From Azorhizobium doebereinerae UFLA1-100 (GTDB taxonomy: Bacteria; Pseudomonadota; Alphaproteobacteria; Rhizobiales; Xanthobacteraceae), in the NCBI RefSeq assembly GCF_000473085.1, contig NZ_AXBA01000035.1, forward strand, positions 1 through 55,036: a stretch of 55,036 bases of DNA, read 5' to 3'. Below are positions 1 through 7,906 of this stretch, in pieces. The notes under the pieces were generated by a model. It worked only from the letters and a program-made list of their open reading frames with translations. It did not search any database and was not told where the DNA came from. Numbering within the stretch: the stretch's first letter is position 1; every line of letters begins with the position of its first letter. A program made the translations under genes and the position numbers.

Positions 1-217
1 AGACCCCGAGCCGGCTCCAGCGGATGAAGCGGTTGTACAGCGTCTTGTGCGGGCCGTAGTCCTTGGGGGCATCCTTCCACTGCAACCCGTTGCGGATCAC
101 ATAAACGATGCCACTCACCACCCGGCGGTCATCGACGCGCGGCACGCCATGGGCCAAGGGAAAGAAGGGCGAGATCCGAGACATCTGCCTTTCGCTCAGC
201 AGGAACAAATCGCTCAT
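1..217 (-). CDS. IS5-family transposase, N-terminal part (partial)
   Basis: The reading frame begins at ATG 217 (MSDLFLLSERQM) and leaves the window after about 72 residues. Near positions 25-55 it shows the N-terminal signature of IS5/IS427 transposases: R-V-D-D-R-R-V followed by S-G-I-V-Y-V, then a W-x-D-A-P segment and GPHKTLYNRF. These precede the DDE catalytic domain, which is off the edge. The RBS GAGGAGG lies 5-7 nt upstream and is partly buried in a hairpin (217-243). The protein differs at many positions from the copy at the right edge, so they are two related elements and not one recently duplicated IS. Confidence 0.85.
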   Translation of the reverse strand, partial: MSDLFLLSERQMSRISPFFPLAHGVPRVDDRRVVSGIVYVIRNGLQWKDAPKDYGPHKTLYNRFIRWSRLGV

Positions 218-243
218 CACAGCCTCCTCAATGGAGACTGTGA
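217..243 (-). promoter_or_regulatory. Stem-loop covering transposase RBS and start codon (left IS)
   Basis: On the minus strand TCACAGTCTCC and GGAGGCTGTGA pair over 11 positions, ten Watson-Crick and one G-U, around a 5-nt loop. The 3' arm contains the Shine-Dalgarno core and ends on the first base of the start codon. The right-hand IS has a hairpin at the same place with different middle pairs, which supports a conserved structure limiting transposase translation. Confidence 0.7.
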
Positions 244-326
244 ATCACAACTCAAGGCAAATTAATAGGTCCTGAGCCTAGTCTCCTGCCCGTCAATCGC
301 ATCAGCCGCATCGTGAAGGATATGCC

Positions 327-1103
327 GTGCCGCCCTCAACTCGCCGAACCTCCAGGATCCTGGAGAACAAAGTTCCCGAGATCACCGCTGTCTTCTGGGT
401 CATCAAGATCCTGGCCACCACAGTCGGGGAGACTGGAGCGGATTATCTTGCCGTGAACGCCGGGCTGGGAACGGGCCTGACTACTGGATTGACGTGCGCG
501 GTGCTGCTCGCGCTGCTGTGCATCCAGGTGGCCATGCCTCGCTACGTCCCCGCGATCTATTGGTTGACGGTGGTCTTCGTCAGCGTCGTCGGAACCCAGC
601 TCACCGATGTGCTCACGGATCGCATGGAAGTGAGCCTCTATTACAGCACGGCAGCCTTCGCGTTTCTGCTGCTGGTGGCCTTTGCAGTCTGGTACGCGGT
701 CGAGCGGACCCTCTCCATCCACGCCGTCGATACGACGCGGCGGGAACTGTTCTACTGGCTGGTGGTGCTGCTGACCTTCGCCCTTGGCACGGCGGCGGGC
801 GATCTGGCGACGGAAGCGCTGGGGCTCGGCTTCACCTTGGGCGTGCTCGTCTTCAGCGGGGCGATCGCCTTCATCGGTCTGCTCTACTTCGCGAACATGA
901 ACGGCGTCCTGGCATTCTGGCTCGCCTACGTCCTGACGCGGCCCCTGGGGGCCTCGCTCGGAGACCTGCTCTCCCAATCGCAGATCTACGGCGGGCTGGG
1001 GCTCGGTGCCGTGAATACAAGCCTCATCTTCCTTACGATCATCCTGATGCTTGTGGTCTATCTCACCCTCGCGCGCGCCGGACGCACGCAGCGCCCCGCC
1101 TGA
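327..1103 (+). CDS. COG4705-type multi-pass membrane protein
   Basis: A 258-residue integral membrane protein starting at GTG 327, chosen because GAAGGA lies 6 nt upstream and the frame matches the family start (residues 14-35, KVPEITAVFWVIKILATT). About eight hydrophobic segments are visible. Two internal repeat motifs, TTVGETGAD near residue 31 and GTAAGDLATE near residue 155, suggest a duplicated fold with conserved acidic residues in the membrane. Homologues are annotated only as membrane-anchored proteins of unknown function, so no substrate is proposed. It is followed by a small exported protein and a two-component system on the same strand, which may sense or control it. The IS ends only about 50 bp upstream. 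Confidence 0.8.
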   Translation: MPPSTRRTSRILENKVPEITAVFWVIKILATTVGETGADYLAVNAGLGTGLTTGLTCAVLLALLCIQVAMPRYVPAIYWLTVVFVSVVGTQLTDVLTDRMEVSLYYSTAAFAFLLLVAFAVWYAVERTLSIHAVDTTRRELFYWLVVLLTFALGTAAGDLATEALGLGFTLGVLVFSGAIAFIGLLYFANMNGVLAFWLAYVLTRPLGASLGDLLSQSQIYGGLGLGAVNTSLIFLTIILMLVVYLTLARAGRTQRPA

Positions 1104-1141
1104 CCGCGCCCATCACCCTCTGACTTCGCAGGATAAACAAA

Positions 1142-1558
1142 ATGGCTCGGACCAAACTGCTCAGCGTCTGTTGCATCGTCACCACTCTTGCTCTGCCCCA
1201 GGTCGCCCTGGTGACGGCCGGAATGTCGGTGCTGTCCATATCCGGCGTCACGGCTGCCGCCGCGGCGCCCTCGAAGCTCGGGGACCTGTCGTCCTTCCGT
1301 GCCATCGTGGTGGATACCGCCGGCCTTGTGGATCAAGGCAACCTTCCGGGGGCGACCCTGCGGATCAAGGACCTCGAAACCAGTTGGGATGCCGCCGAGG
1401 CGGGCCTGAAGCCGCGTGCGGCAGCCGACTGGCACGTGGTGGACAAGGCGATCGACAAGGCCCTCACGGCCCTGCGCGCCCCGAAGCCGGATGCGATCGA
1501 ATGCAAGAAGACCCTGTCCGACCTTCTGGCTGTGATGGATAATCCGGCGGCGCGGTAG
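1142..1558 (+). CDS. Small exported helical protein of unknown function
   Basis: 138 residues with a signal peptide: K5, a hydrophobic stretch from about residue 7 to 40, and an Ala-rich probable cleavage region near TAAAAAPSK. The mature part of roughly 95 residues looks all-helical, with conserved-looking segments [24 protein letters not shown] (seen as two blocks) and [13 protein letters not shown], and one cysteine (ECKKTL). It begins 38 nt after the COG4705-type gene and precedes the response regulator, so it probably belongs to the same transcription unit. It could be a periplasmic partner of the membrane protein or an input to the sensor kinase. I do not recognise a named family. Confidence 0.75.
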   Translation: MARTKLLSVCCIVTTLALPQVALVTAGMSVLSISGVTAAAAAPSKLGDLSSFRAIVVDTAGLVDQGNLPGATLRIKDLETSWDAAEAGLKPRAAADWHVVDKAIDKALTALRAPKPDAIECKKTLSDLLAVMDNPAAR

Positions 1559-1641
1559 GGGCGGCTGCCGGGGCCGCCGCCCGCCGGTCCAGGCGGCTGT
1601 GCTTCGTGTGAAGCGTGCAAAAAGATGCAGATGTGTGTGCG

Positions 1642-2328
1642 ATGAAGGTGCTGCTGATCGAGGACGATGCCGAAACCGCGGACTACATTCTGCGGGGACT
1701 ACGTGAGCACGGGCATTCGGTCGATCACGCGCAGGACGGGCAGGACGGATTGCTCCTGGCCATGCGCGACATCCACGACACGCTTGTGGTGGACCGGATG
1801 CTGCCGGAACTGGACGGCATCGCTTTGGTCCGCCGCCTGCGCGCCTCCGGCATACGCACGCCGGTGCTGTTCCTCACGGCGTTGCGCGGGGTGGGGGACC
1901 GGGTGCGCGGACTTGAGGCGGGAGGCGACGACTATCTCGTCAAGCCCTTCGCATTCGCGGAATTGCTGGCCCGCCTGAACGCCCTTGCGCGCCGGCCGCC
2001 GCTTGCCGAGACGCCCTTGATCTTGCGGCTCGCGGATCTTGAGGTCGATCTGCTCAAGCGTTCGGCCATGCGTGGAGGCGAGCGCATCGACCTGCAGCCG
2101 CGGGAGTTCCTCCTCTTGGAATTCCTCCTGCGGCACGCGGACCGGATCGTGACCCGGACGATGCTGCTGGAAGGGGTCTGGGACTTCCATTTCGACCCCA
2201 AGACCAACATCGTCGAAAGCCACATGAGCCGCCTGCGCAGCAAGATCTCCCGGGGCGGCAGGGATCCCGAACTGATCCATACGGTGCGCGGGGCGGGCTA
2301 TCTCCTCCGCGGCCCGACGGAATCGTGA
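1642..2328 (+). CDS. OmpR/PhoB-family response regulator
   Basis: 228 residues if started at ATG 1642, which gives the canonical MKVLLIEDD opening. A GTG at 1615 is possible in frame but adds a non-homologous extension. The receiver domain has the acidic pair D8-D9, phosphoacceptor D51 in VVDRMLPELDG and K near 101 in YLVKPF. The C-terminal winged helix (about residues 130-225) carries LQPREFLLLEFLL and the recognition segment NIVESHMSRLRSKI. Its stop overlaps the start of the kinase gene by 4 nt (GTGA), so the pair is translationally coupled. It closely resembles the lone regulator at 11199. Its target is unknown; the two genes upstream are candidates. Confidence 0.93.
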   Translation: MKVLLIEDDAETADYILRGLREHGHSVDHAQDGQDGLLLAMRDIHDTLVVDRMLPELDGIALVRRLRASGIRTPVLFLTALRGVGDRVRGLEAGGDDYLVKPFAFAELLARLNALARRPPLAETPLILRLADLEVDLLKRSAMRGGERIDLQPREFLLLEFLLRHADRIVTRTMLLEGVWDFHFDPKTNIVESHMSRLRSKISRGGRDPELIHTVRGAGYLLRGPTES

Positions 2329-3716
2329 AGGTGGCGATCCGTGCTCCGACCCGGCGCGTGCCGGCCCGCCTCGCTGCGCTCTATGTCCTCGTATTCGCGG
2401 TTTCCTCGGTCATCCTCGGCGCGGCTGTCTTCCTGACGGCACGCAAGGTGCTCGAGCATCAGATGGAAACCCGGATCCGGGCCGAGACGGCCCTCTTGCG
2501 GGAGGAGTTCGAGCATGGCGGCATGGCGCGACTGGCGGACGTCGTCCGCATAAGGGGACGGGGCGCGAGTGCGCTGGACTATCTCCTGCAAGCCGGCGAC
2601 GGCCGGCATCTTGCCGGCGAGATGCCGGCCGTCGGAACCGACGTACGCTTCGGCTGGAAAATCATGGATGTCCCGCAGGCATCGGAGGATGACGGCAAGC
2701 CCGAGCAGGTGCTGGCGCTGGTCACCGATCTGGGGGGAGGGATGTTGCTCGCCGTCGGGGATGACCTGCGGCGGATCCGCGAGGTGCAGGAAGCAATCCT
2801 GACCGCGTTGGCTTGGGCCGTGGGGCTGGCTGCCCTGCTGGCCATTGCCGGCGGTGTGGTGGTGAGCCGGATATTCCTCGCCAAGGTCGAAGCGATCTCC
2901 CGGACCGCGGAGGCGATCATCGCCGGCGACCTGTCGCGGCGCATTCCGCTCCGCGGTTCAGCGGATGATCTCGATCATCTGGCCGAGACGCTGAACCGCA
3001 TGCTCGACCGCACCGAGCGCCTCATGGACAGCCTGCGCCAGGTCAGCAGCGACGTGGCCCACGACCTGCGCACGCCACTTGCCCGCCTCTTGCAGAAGCT
3101 GGAGCGCGCGGGGGATGGCTCGGCTTCCGCGAGCGAGACCCGGCATCTGATCGAAGCCGCCACGCATGAAGCGGAGGGACTGCTCGACACCTTCGCGGCT
3201 CTGCTCAGGGTGGCGAACCTTGAAGGGGCGGCGTCCCGGGACAGTTTCGAAGCGATCGCGCTGGATACGATCCTGGAAGCCGTGGCCGATGCCTATCGCC
3301 CGGATGCGGAGATGGACGGCCGGTTCATCGCTTTGCACATCTCGGCCGGCGCCACAGTGCTCGGCGACAAGGAATTGCTGACGCAGGCGATCGCCAATCT
3401 GGTCGAGAATGCGATGCGTCACACGCCGGCCGGTACCCGCATCTACCTGGACCTCGCGCCCGATCGCGCGGACGAAAGACGGGTGTGCGTGAGCGTCCGG
3501 GATGATGGATCGGGCGTGCCGGAGGCGGACCTCCATCGTCTGACGCATCGCTTCTTTCGCAGCGAGCGGTCCCGGAGCAGCCCGGGAAACGGCCTCGGCC
3601 TGACCCTGGCCGCGGCCGTCGTCGAGTTCCATGACGGCACGCTGGTCGTGGAAAATGCTGCCCCGGGTCTTAAGGTGACCCTCAGCCTTCCGCTGTGGCG
3701 GGCTGGACCGGGTTAG
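2325..3716 (+). CDS. Sensor histidine kinase
   Basis: 463 residues starting at GTG 2325 inside the stop of the regulator gene. Transmembrane helices lie at about 18-39 and 158-182 and enclose a periplasmic sensor region of about 120 residues with no recognisable fold. A HAMP domain follows (about 183-235). The H-box is VAHDLRTPL with phosphorylated H246. The ATPase domain shows the N-box LVENAMRHTPAG, DDGSGVP and GNGLGLTLAAAVV. It should phosphorylate the preceding response regulator. The gene ends in a 4-nt convergent overlap with the minus-strand small membrane protein gene, so the two transcription units meet tail to tail. No ligand can be deduced. Confidence 0.93.
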   Translation: MKVAIRAPTRRVPARLAALYVLVFAVSSVILGAAVFLTARKVLEHQMETRIRAETALLREEFEHGGMARLADVVRIRGRGASALDYLLQAGDGRHLAGEMPAVGTDVRFGWKIMDVPQASEDDGKPEQVLALVTDLGGGMLLAVGDDLRRIREVQEAILTALAWAVGLAALLAIAGGVVVSRIFLAKVEAISRTAEAIIAGDLSRRIPLRGSADDLDHLAETLNRMLDRTERLMDSLRQVSSDVAHDLRTPLARLLQKLERAGDGSASASETRHLIEAATHEAEGLLDTFAALLRVANLEGAASRDSFEAIALDTILEAVADAYRPDAEMDGRFIALHISAGATVLGDKELLTQAIANLVENAMRHTPAGTRIYLDLAPDRADERRVCVSVRDDGSGVPEADLHRLTHRFFRSERSRSSPGNGLGLTLAAAVVEFHDGTLVVENAAPGLKVTLSLPLWRAGPG

Positions 3717-3931
3717 CCTTTGGGTTTCTTCCGGGCCGCGCGGTTGACGCTTTCGAGCAGGATCGCCAGACACCCGACCAGCAGCAGTGCGCCGCCAGCG
3801 AGCGGCGGCGTTCCGGCCGCCTTGACCGCCATGGCGACGAGCGCAATCAGGACGACGCTGGCGAGGGCCAGCGCACCGTCGTCGATGAACATCCCGAGCA
3901 CTTCGGAGATGACGCCGCGGAGAAATTTCAT
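3713..3931 (-). CDS. Small two-helix membrane protein coupled to the COG4280-type protein
   Basis: 72 residues (MKFLRGVISEVLGMF start) with two hydrophobic helices, about 20-40 and 46-60, and a basic C-terminus ending ARKKPKG. The start codon overlaps the stop of the upstream membrane protein gene by one base (TGATG on the minus strand), which indicates translational coupling. The two products probably work together. The family is not recognised; the size and pairing suggest a small accessory subunit. The stop overlaps the kinase gene end on the other strand. Confidence 0.7.
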   Translation of the reverse strand: MKFLRGVISEVLGMFIDDGALALASVVLIALVAMAVKAAGTPPLAGGALLLVGCLAILLESVNRAARKKPKG

Positions 3932-4680
3932 CACGAGGCCCTTGCGGTGGTGGGGGTGAGTTGGCGCAGCCACTGGACAGCGGCCAGCGCCACGAGCGTG
4001 AAGATAGCGAAGATGGCCAGCAGCGCGAGATCCGCGCCGGGCCAGTCCACGCCCAGTCCTTCGCCGACCCAGAACACGCCAAACGTACTCAGCATCAGGC
4101 CGACGGTGAACTTGAGCGTGTTCTCGGGGACGCGCGACAGCGGGCGGTGCACCGCGAGGCCGACAAGGATGACGAGCAGGCAGGCGGCAAGGGCACCGAG
4201 ACTGGCATAGACCATCAATCCACGGCCGGCACCCACCGCGATGACGATGAAAACCACCTCCACGCCTTCCAGCAACACTGCCTTGAAGGCGGCGGACGCG
4301 GCGAGGAAGTCGGCCCGTCGATCCGTGCTCTGCCGTTTCAGCAAGTCGCTTTCGGTGGTGAACGCCTGATCCTCGTCATGCAGCGGAATGAAGCCGGACG
4401 TGCGCAGGATGGCTTTGCGCAGCCAGCGCATGCCGAACAGGATCAGCAGCGTGCCGATCACGAACTGCATCAGCTGGAGGGGAATGAGGCTGATCAGTGG
4501 GCCGAAGACGAGAACGAGGGCGGCCAGCACCAGAAGTGCGAGGCCGGTGCCCACGAAGGCCGGCTTCCAGCCACGCGAGAGGCCGACCGCGAGAATGATC
4601 GTGAAGGCCTCAACGACTTCCACGAAGGAGCCGAGAAAGGCGGCCGTCACGGTGGATCCGATTGTGGTCATCGTCGTCAT
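3931..4680 (-). CDS. COG4280-type polytopic membrane protein, possible ion permease
   Basis: 249 residues from ATG 4680 (MTTMTTIGST). This start was preferred over the long upstream extension because that extension has no membrane-protein character. About seven hydrophobic segments are visible. Two similar motifs sit inside membrane helices, SFVEVVEAFTI near residue 18 and LLEGVEVVFIV near residue 140. This paired E-x-x-E arrangement resembles the REGLE motifs of FTR1-type iron permeases, though I cannot claim membership. The homologous group (COG4280) has no established function. The gene is divergent from an iron-transport operon across a 0.5 kb regulatory region, so a metal-related role is an inference. 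Confidence 0.75.
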   Translation of the reverse strand: MTTMTTIGSTVTAAFLGSFVEVVEAFTIILAVGLSRGWKPAFVGTGLALLVLAALVLVFGPLISLIPLQLMQFVIGTLLILFGMRWLRKAILRTSGFIPLHDEDQAFTTESDLLKRQSTDRRADFLAASAAFKAVLLEGVEVVFIVIAVGAGRGLMVYASLGALAACLLVILVGLAVHRPLSRVPENTLKFTVGLMLSTFGVFWVGEGLGVDWPGADLALLAIFAIFTLVALAAVQWLRQLTPTTARAS

Positions 4681-5179
4681 GGGCGTGCGTCCCTTGCGTG
4701 CCTCAGGGGTGGCGCCGTCCGGCATCGGGCTCCGCGGCGCCGGGCGCCTCGCAGTGGTTCCGACGAAAAATCTGGCCGGCGTTTGCGTCTGTAGCAAATG
4801 CAACATGAGTGAATTATAGGAAGTAAATGCTTCAGGGAAGCCCCTTACGTTGGGGCGTATGGCGAAAAATGCATCCGCCCGTGCGGGGGAACAGGAGGGC
4901 GACATATGACAAGCGGGGGCGTTCCTGCGACGATTTCGGTGGCGCACTTTCACGTATTCCGGAGAAGTGCCTTCCGTGGGATAAAATTTATCTTTTCGAG
5001 TGAGCGCGAATTCTTGCGCATTTGCGGCTCACAACTGCCGTTTAATAAATGGAACGTAGCGTAATTTGAGATAAATTTGATTGATTCTAAATCATAAATG
5101 TTGACGTTTGATGCTGAAGTGGCGGATGGGAGAGATGTGTCGCAGGCGCGATGCAGGTTTTACTTTGTGCAGGTGCACT
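4681..5179. other. Divergent intergenic regulatory region before the iron operon
   Basis: About 0.5 kb without a convincing gene between the COG4280-type gene (minus) and fbpA (plus). Its base composition drops to AT-rich near 4990-5100, typical of promoters. It contains the inverted repeat TTTGC-N7-GCAAA at 4782-4798, on the COG4280 side, and an Irr-like box at 5075-5091, on the fbpA side. Short open frames here have no SD or protein character. Confidence 0.7.
5075..5091 (+). promoter_or_regulatory. Candidate Irr/ICE iron-control box upstream of fbpA
   Basis: The 17-mer ATTTGATTGATTCTAAA matches the alphaproteobacterial iron control element TTTAGAA-N3-TTCTAAA at all 7 positions of the right half and 4 of 7 in the left. 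It lies in an AT-rich stretch about 90 bp before the fbpA start, where an iron-responsive operator is expected. It also contains the short inverted repeat TGATT-CTA-AATCA (5083-5095). The match is by eye only. Confidence 0.5.
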
Positions 5180-6208
5180 ATGAAATTCGCTATCACCGCG
5201 CTCGCTGGTGCGGCGCTGCTGGCCGGGCTGGCCATCGCCCCCGCAGCCTCCTTTGCCCAGTCCGGGATCAAGCCGAGCGCAGACGGCATCGTCGTCTACA
5301 ATGCCCAGCACCAGAGCCTAGCCAAGGAATGGGCTGACGCATTCACGACGGAAACGGGCATCAAGGTGACGCTTCGCAATGGCGGCGACACCCAGCTCGG
5401 CAACCAGATCGTGCAGGAGGGAGCCGCCTCGCCGGCGGATGTCTTCCTGACCGAAAACTCACCGGCCATGGCGCTGGTGGAGAAGGCGAAGTTGTTCGCG
5501 CCGTTGCCGGAGGACGTTCTGGCCGAAGTGCCGGCGCAATATCGCCCGGCCAATGGCACATGGATCGGCATCGCCGCCCGTGCCACCGTGCTGGCCTATG
5601 ACAAGACCAAGCTGAAGGAAGCCGACCTGCCGAAGTCGCTGCTGGATCTCGCCCTGCCGGCCTGGAAGGGGCGCTGGGGGGCGGCGCCGGGTGGTGCGGA
5701 CTTCCACGCCATCGTCGCGGCCCTGCTGGAGCTGAAGGGCGAAAAGGAAACGGCGGCCTGGCTCAAGGCGATGAAGGAGAATGCCGTTCCCTTCAAGAGC
5801 AACAGCATCGCTTTGAAGGCGGTGAACGACGGGCAGGTGCCGACCGCCATCATCTACCATTATTATTTCGTGGGCGATCAGGCCAAGACCGGGGAGAACT
5901 CCAGGAACGTCGCGCTGCATTATTTCAAGAATGGGGATCCGGGTGCGTTCGTGAGCATCTCTGGCGGCGGTGTCCTCGCCTCCAGCAAGCACAAGGAGGA
6001 GGCCGTCGCCTTCCTGAAGTGGATCGCCGGCAAGGGCGGGCAGGCCGTTCTGCGCACCGGAACCTCCTATGAATATGCGGTTGGCGTCGGTGCGCCGTCG
6101 AACGATCGTCTGGTGCCCCTCACCGAGCTCGGCGCGCCGAAGGTCGAGCCGTCCGCGCTCGACAGCAAGAAGGTGATGGAGCTGATGCTGGCTGCCGGCA
6201 TCCTGTAG
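5180..6208 (+). CDS. fbpA: Ferric iron ABC transporter, periplasmic binding protein
   Basis: 342 residues from ATG 5180 (MKFAITALAGAAL), preferred over the upstream in-frame ATG at 5108 because it gives a clean signal peptide (cleavage near SFA-Q27) and has AGGTG 6 nt upstream. It binds Fe3+ in the periplasm and delivers it to the FbpB/FbpC importer. The body begins IVVYNAQHQSLAKEWADAF, typical of the FbpA/SfuA/AfuA family (type 2 periplasmic binding fold). The tandem tyrosines that coordinate iron appear as IIYHYYF, Y228-Y229. It is first in a three-gene operon and is separated from fbpB by a strong hairpin. An Irr-like box upstream suggests iron regulation. Confidence 0.93.
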   Translation: MKFAITALAGAALLAGLAIAPAASFAQSGIKPSADGIVVYNAQHQSLAKEWADAFTTETGIKVTLRNGGDTQLGNQIVQEGAASPADVFLTENSPAMALVEKAKLFAPLPEDVLAEVPAQYRPANGTWIGIAARATVLAYDKTKLKEADLPKSLLDLALPAWKGRWGAAPGGADFHAIVAALLELKGEKETAAWLKAMKENAVPFKSNSIALKAVNDGQVPTAIIYHYYFVGDQAKTGENSRNVALHYFKNGDPGAFVSISGGGVLASSKHKEEAVAFLKWIAGKGGQAVLRTGTSYEYAVGVGAPSNDRLVPLTELGAPKVEPSALDSKKVMELMLAAGIL

Positions 6209-6220
6209 CCTCCCCGACAG

Positions 6221-6261
6221 GCATCGGCCCCGCGGTGAGGATGAAGCCGCGGGGCCGATGC
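6221..6261 (+). repeat. Perfect 15-bp stem-loop between fbpA and fbpB
   Basis: GCATCGGCCCCGCGG and its exact complement CCGCGGGGCCGATGC flank an 11-nt loop just after the fbpA stop. No T-tract follows, so it is not a classical terminator. In binding-protein transporter operons such hairpins protect the upstream mRNA and lower permease expression, and that role fits here. Confidence 0.8.
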
Positions 6262-6280
6262 GCCATCCCCAAGACGGTAC

Positions 6281-7906
6281 ATGCGTTTCGTGACCACGAC
6301 AGACAAGATGATGCCGGTCCCCGCGCCCAGCCCCGATACCGGAGGGATGTCGTGGCCCCGGCGTGGCCTCGCTCGCGTCCGGACCTGGCGCCGCGGCTTG
6401 TCGCCGATGGGCATGGCCGCCGTCGTGGTCTCCTTCTTCTCGCTGCTGCCGCTGGTCTTCGTGGCGTGGGTCACGATCCAGGCCGGCTGGGCGACGGTGT
6501 CACTCCTCGTCTTCCGGCCGCGGGTCGCAGACCTCCTGCTCAATACGACGGCGCTGATCGTTCTCACGGTGCCGGTCTGCGCGGGCCTCGCGGTGGCTCT
6601 GGCCTGGCTGACCGAACGCACTGATCTGGCCGGGGCCCGCGTCTGGGCCTGGGTATGCGTGGCGCCGCTGGCCGTGCCGGCCTTTGTCCAGAGCTATGCC
6701 TGGATCAGCCTCGTCCCCGCCTTCCATGGCCTGTTCGCCGGCGTGACGGTGTCGGTGCTGGCCTATCTTCCCTTCCTCTATCTGCCCGTGGCGGCGACGC
6801 TGCGGCAGATGGACCCCGCGCTCGAGGATGTGGCGGCCTCCCTCGGCCACGGCCCGTGGCGGGTTTTCCGGCGCGTGGTGGTGCCCCAGCTCCGGCTGGC
6901 CATCCTCGGCGGATCCTTGCTGGTCGCGCTGCATCTGCTGGCCGAATACGGCCTCTACGCCATGATCCGCTTCGATACCTTCGCCACGGCGATCGTCGAG
7001 CAGTTTCAGACCGCCTTCGACGGGCCGGCGGCCAACATGCTGGCGAGCGTGCTGGTGGTGTGCTGCCTGCTGCTGCTCCTGCTCGAAGGTGGCGTGCGTG
7101 GCCGCGCCCGCTATGCCCGGGTGGGGTCCGGTACGCCCAGCCGGTCCCGCACGGTCGCGCTCGGCCGCTACGCTCCCGGTGCAGCCGTTCTGCTCGCGGC
7201 GACGGCCTTGCTCTCCATCGGCGTGCCGATGCTGACGCTGGGGCGCTGGCTTCTGGTCGGCGGGCGGGACGTCTGGCGCATGGGCGAGATCCTCGGCGCG
7301 CTCTGGCAGACGCTGGCCTTCGCTTTGGCCGGCGGCCTGCTGGCGACGTTGGCGGCCTTTCCGGTGGCCTGGATCGCGGTACGCCATCCGGGCCGCTTCC
7401 AGCGGTTCCTGGAGGGATGCAACTACATCGCGGGCGCCTTGCCGGGCGTGGCCGTCGCCCTTGCGCTGGTGATGGTTACCGTGCGGGTCGCCCTGCCGCT
7501 CTATCAGACGGTTTTCACCATATTGGTCGCCTACGCCATCATTTTCCTGCCCCGGGCGCTGGTCAGCCTGCGGGCAGCGATCGCGCAGACCCCGGTGGAG
7601 CTGGAGCAGGCCGCCGGCAGTCTCGGGCATTCCCCCTTCGGGGTCATGCGGGTCATCACGCTGAGGCTCGCCGCTCCCGGTGCGGCGGCGAGCCTGGCGC
7701 TGGTAGGGCTCGGGATCTTCAACGAGCTGACCGCGACCCAGATGCTGGCGCCAAGCGGCACGCAGACCCTCGCCATGCGCTTCTGGGATCTCTCCGGCGA
7801 GCTGGATTACGCCGCGGCGGCCCCTTACGCCGTCATCATGGTGGCGGCGTCCCTGCCATTGACTTGGCTTCTGCATGTACAGGCCAGACGGAGAAGCGGG
7901 CGATGA
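6281..7906 (+). CDS. fbpB: Ferric iron ABC transporter, two-domain permease
   Basis: 541 residues with about 12 transmembrane helices. Two homologous binding-protein-dependent permease halves are fused in one chain, as usual for FbpB/SfuB. Each half carries the EAA cytoplasmic loop that contacts the ATPase: [20 protein letters not shown] near residue 180, and a second, [20 protein letters not shown], near 440. The start at ATG 6281 is the first in frame after the hairpin; the N-terminal 40 residues are poorly hydrophobic, so a start further in is possible. The gene overlaps fbpC by 4 nt (ATGA). Confidence 0.92.
   Translation: MRFVTTTDKMMPVPAPSPDTGGMSWPRRGLARVRTWRRGLSPMGMAAVVVSFFSLLPLVFVAWVTIQAGWATVSLLVFRPRVADLLLNTTALIVLTVPVCAGLAVALAWLTERTDLAGARVWAWVCVAPLAVPAFVQSYAWISLVPAFHGLFAGVTVSVLAYLPFLYLPVAATLRQMDPALEDVAASLGHGPWRVFRRVVVPQLRLAILGGSLLVALHLLAEYGLYAMIRFDTFATAIVEQFQTAFDGPAANMLASVLVVCCLLLLLLEGGVRGRARYARVGSGTPSRSRTVALGRYAPGAAVLLAATALLSIGVPMLTLGRWLLVGGRDVWRMGEILGALWQTLAFALAGGLLATLAAFPVAWIAVRHPGRFQRFLEGCNYIAGALPGVAVALALVMVTVRVALPLYQTVFTILVAYAIIFLPRALVSLRAAIAQTPVELEQAAGSLGHSPFGVMRVITLRLAAPGAAASLALVGLGIFNELTATQMLAPSGTQTLAMRFWDLSGELDYAAAAPYAVIMVAASLPLTWLLHVQARRRSGR

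Larger units (their letters stand above)
1..278 (-). mobile_element. IS5-family insertion sequence, transposase-start end only (left window edge)
   Basis: One terminus and the 5' part of an IS, running off the left edge. The end is placed at 278 because the outer sequence, read on the minus strand, starts GGCTCAGG and is followed outside by TAG. Together this makes a CTAG target, and IS427-group IS5 elements typically insert at CTAG and duplicate TA. The other IS end is outside the window, so the duplication cannot be confirmed. A second, divergent element of the same type opens at 54767 and has the same layout: terminus, TTGTGATTCAC, hairpin, ATG. The insertion lies about 50 bp upstream of the next gene and may have cut that gene from its natural promoter. 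Confidence 0.85.
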
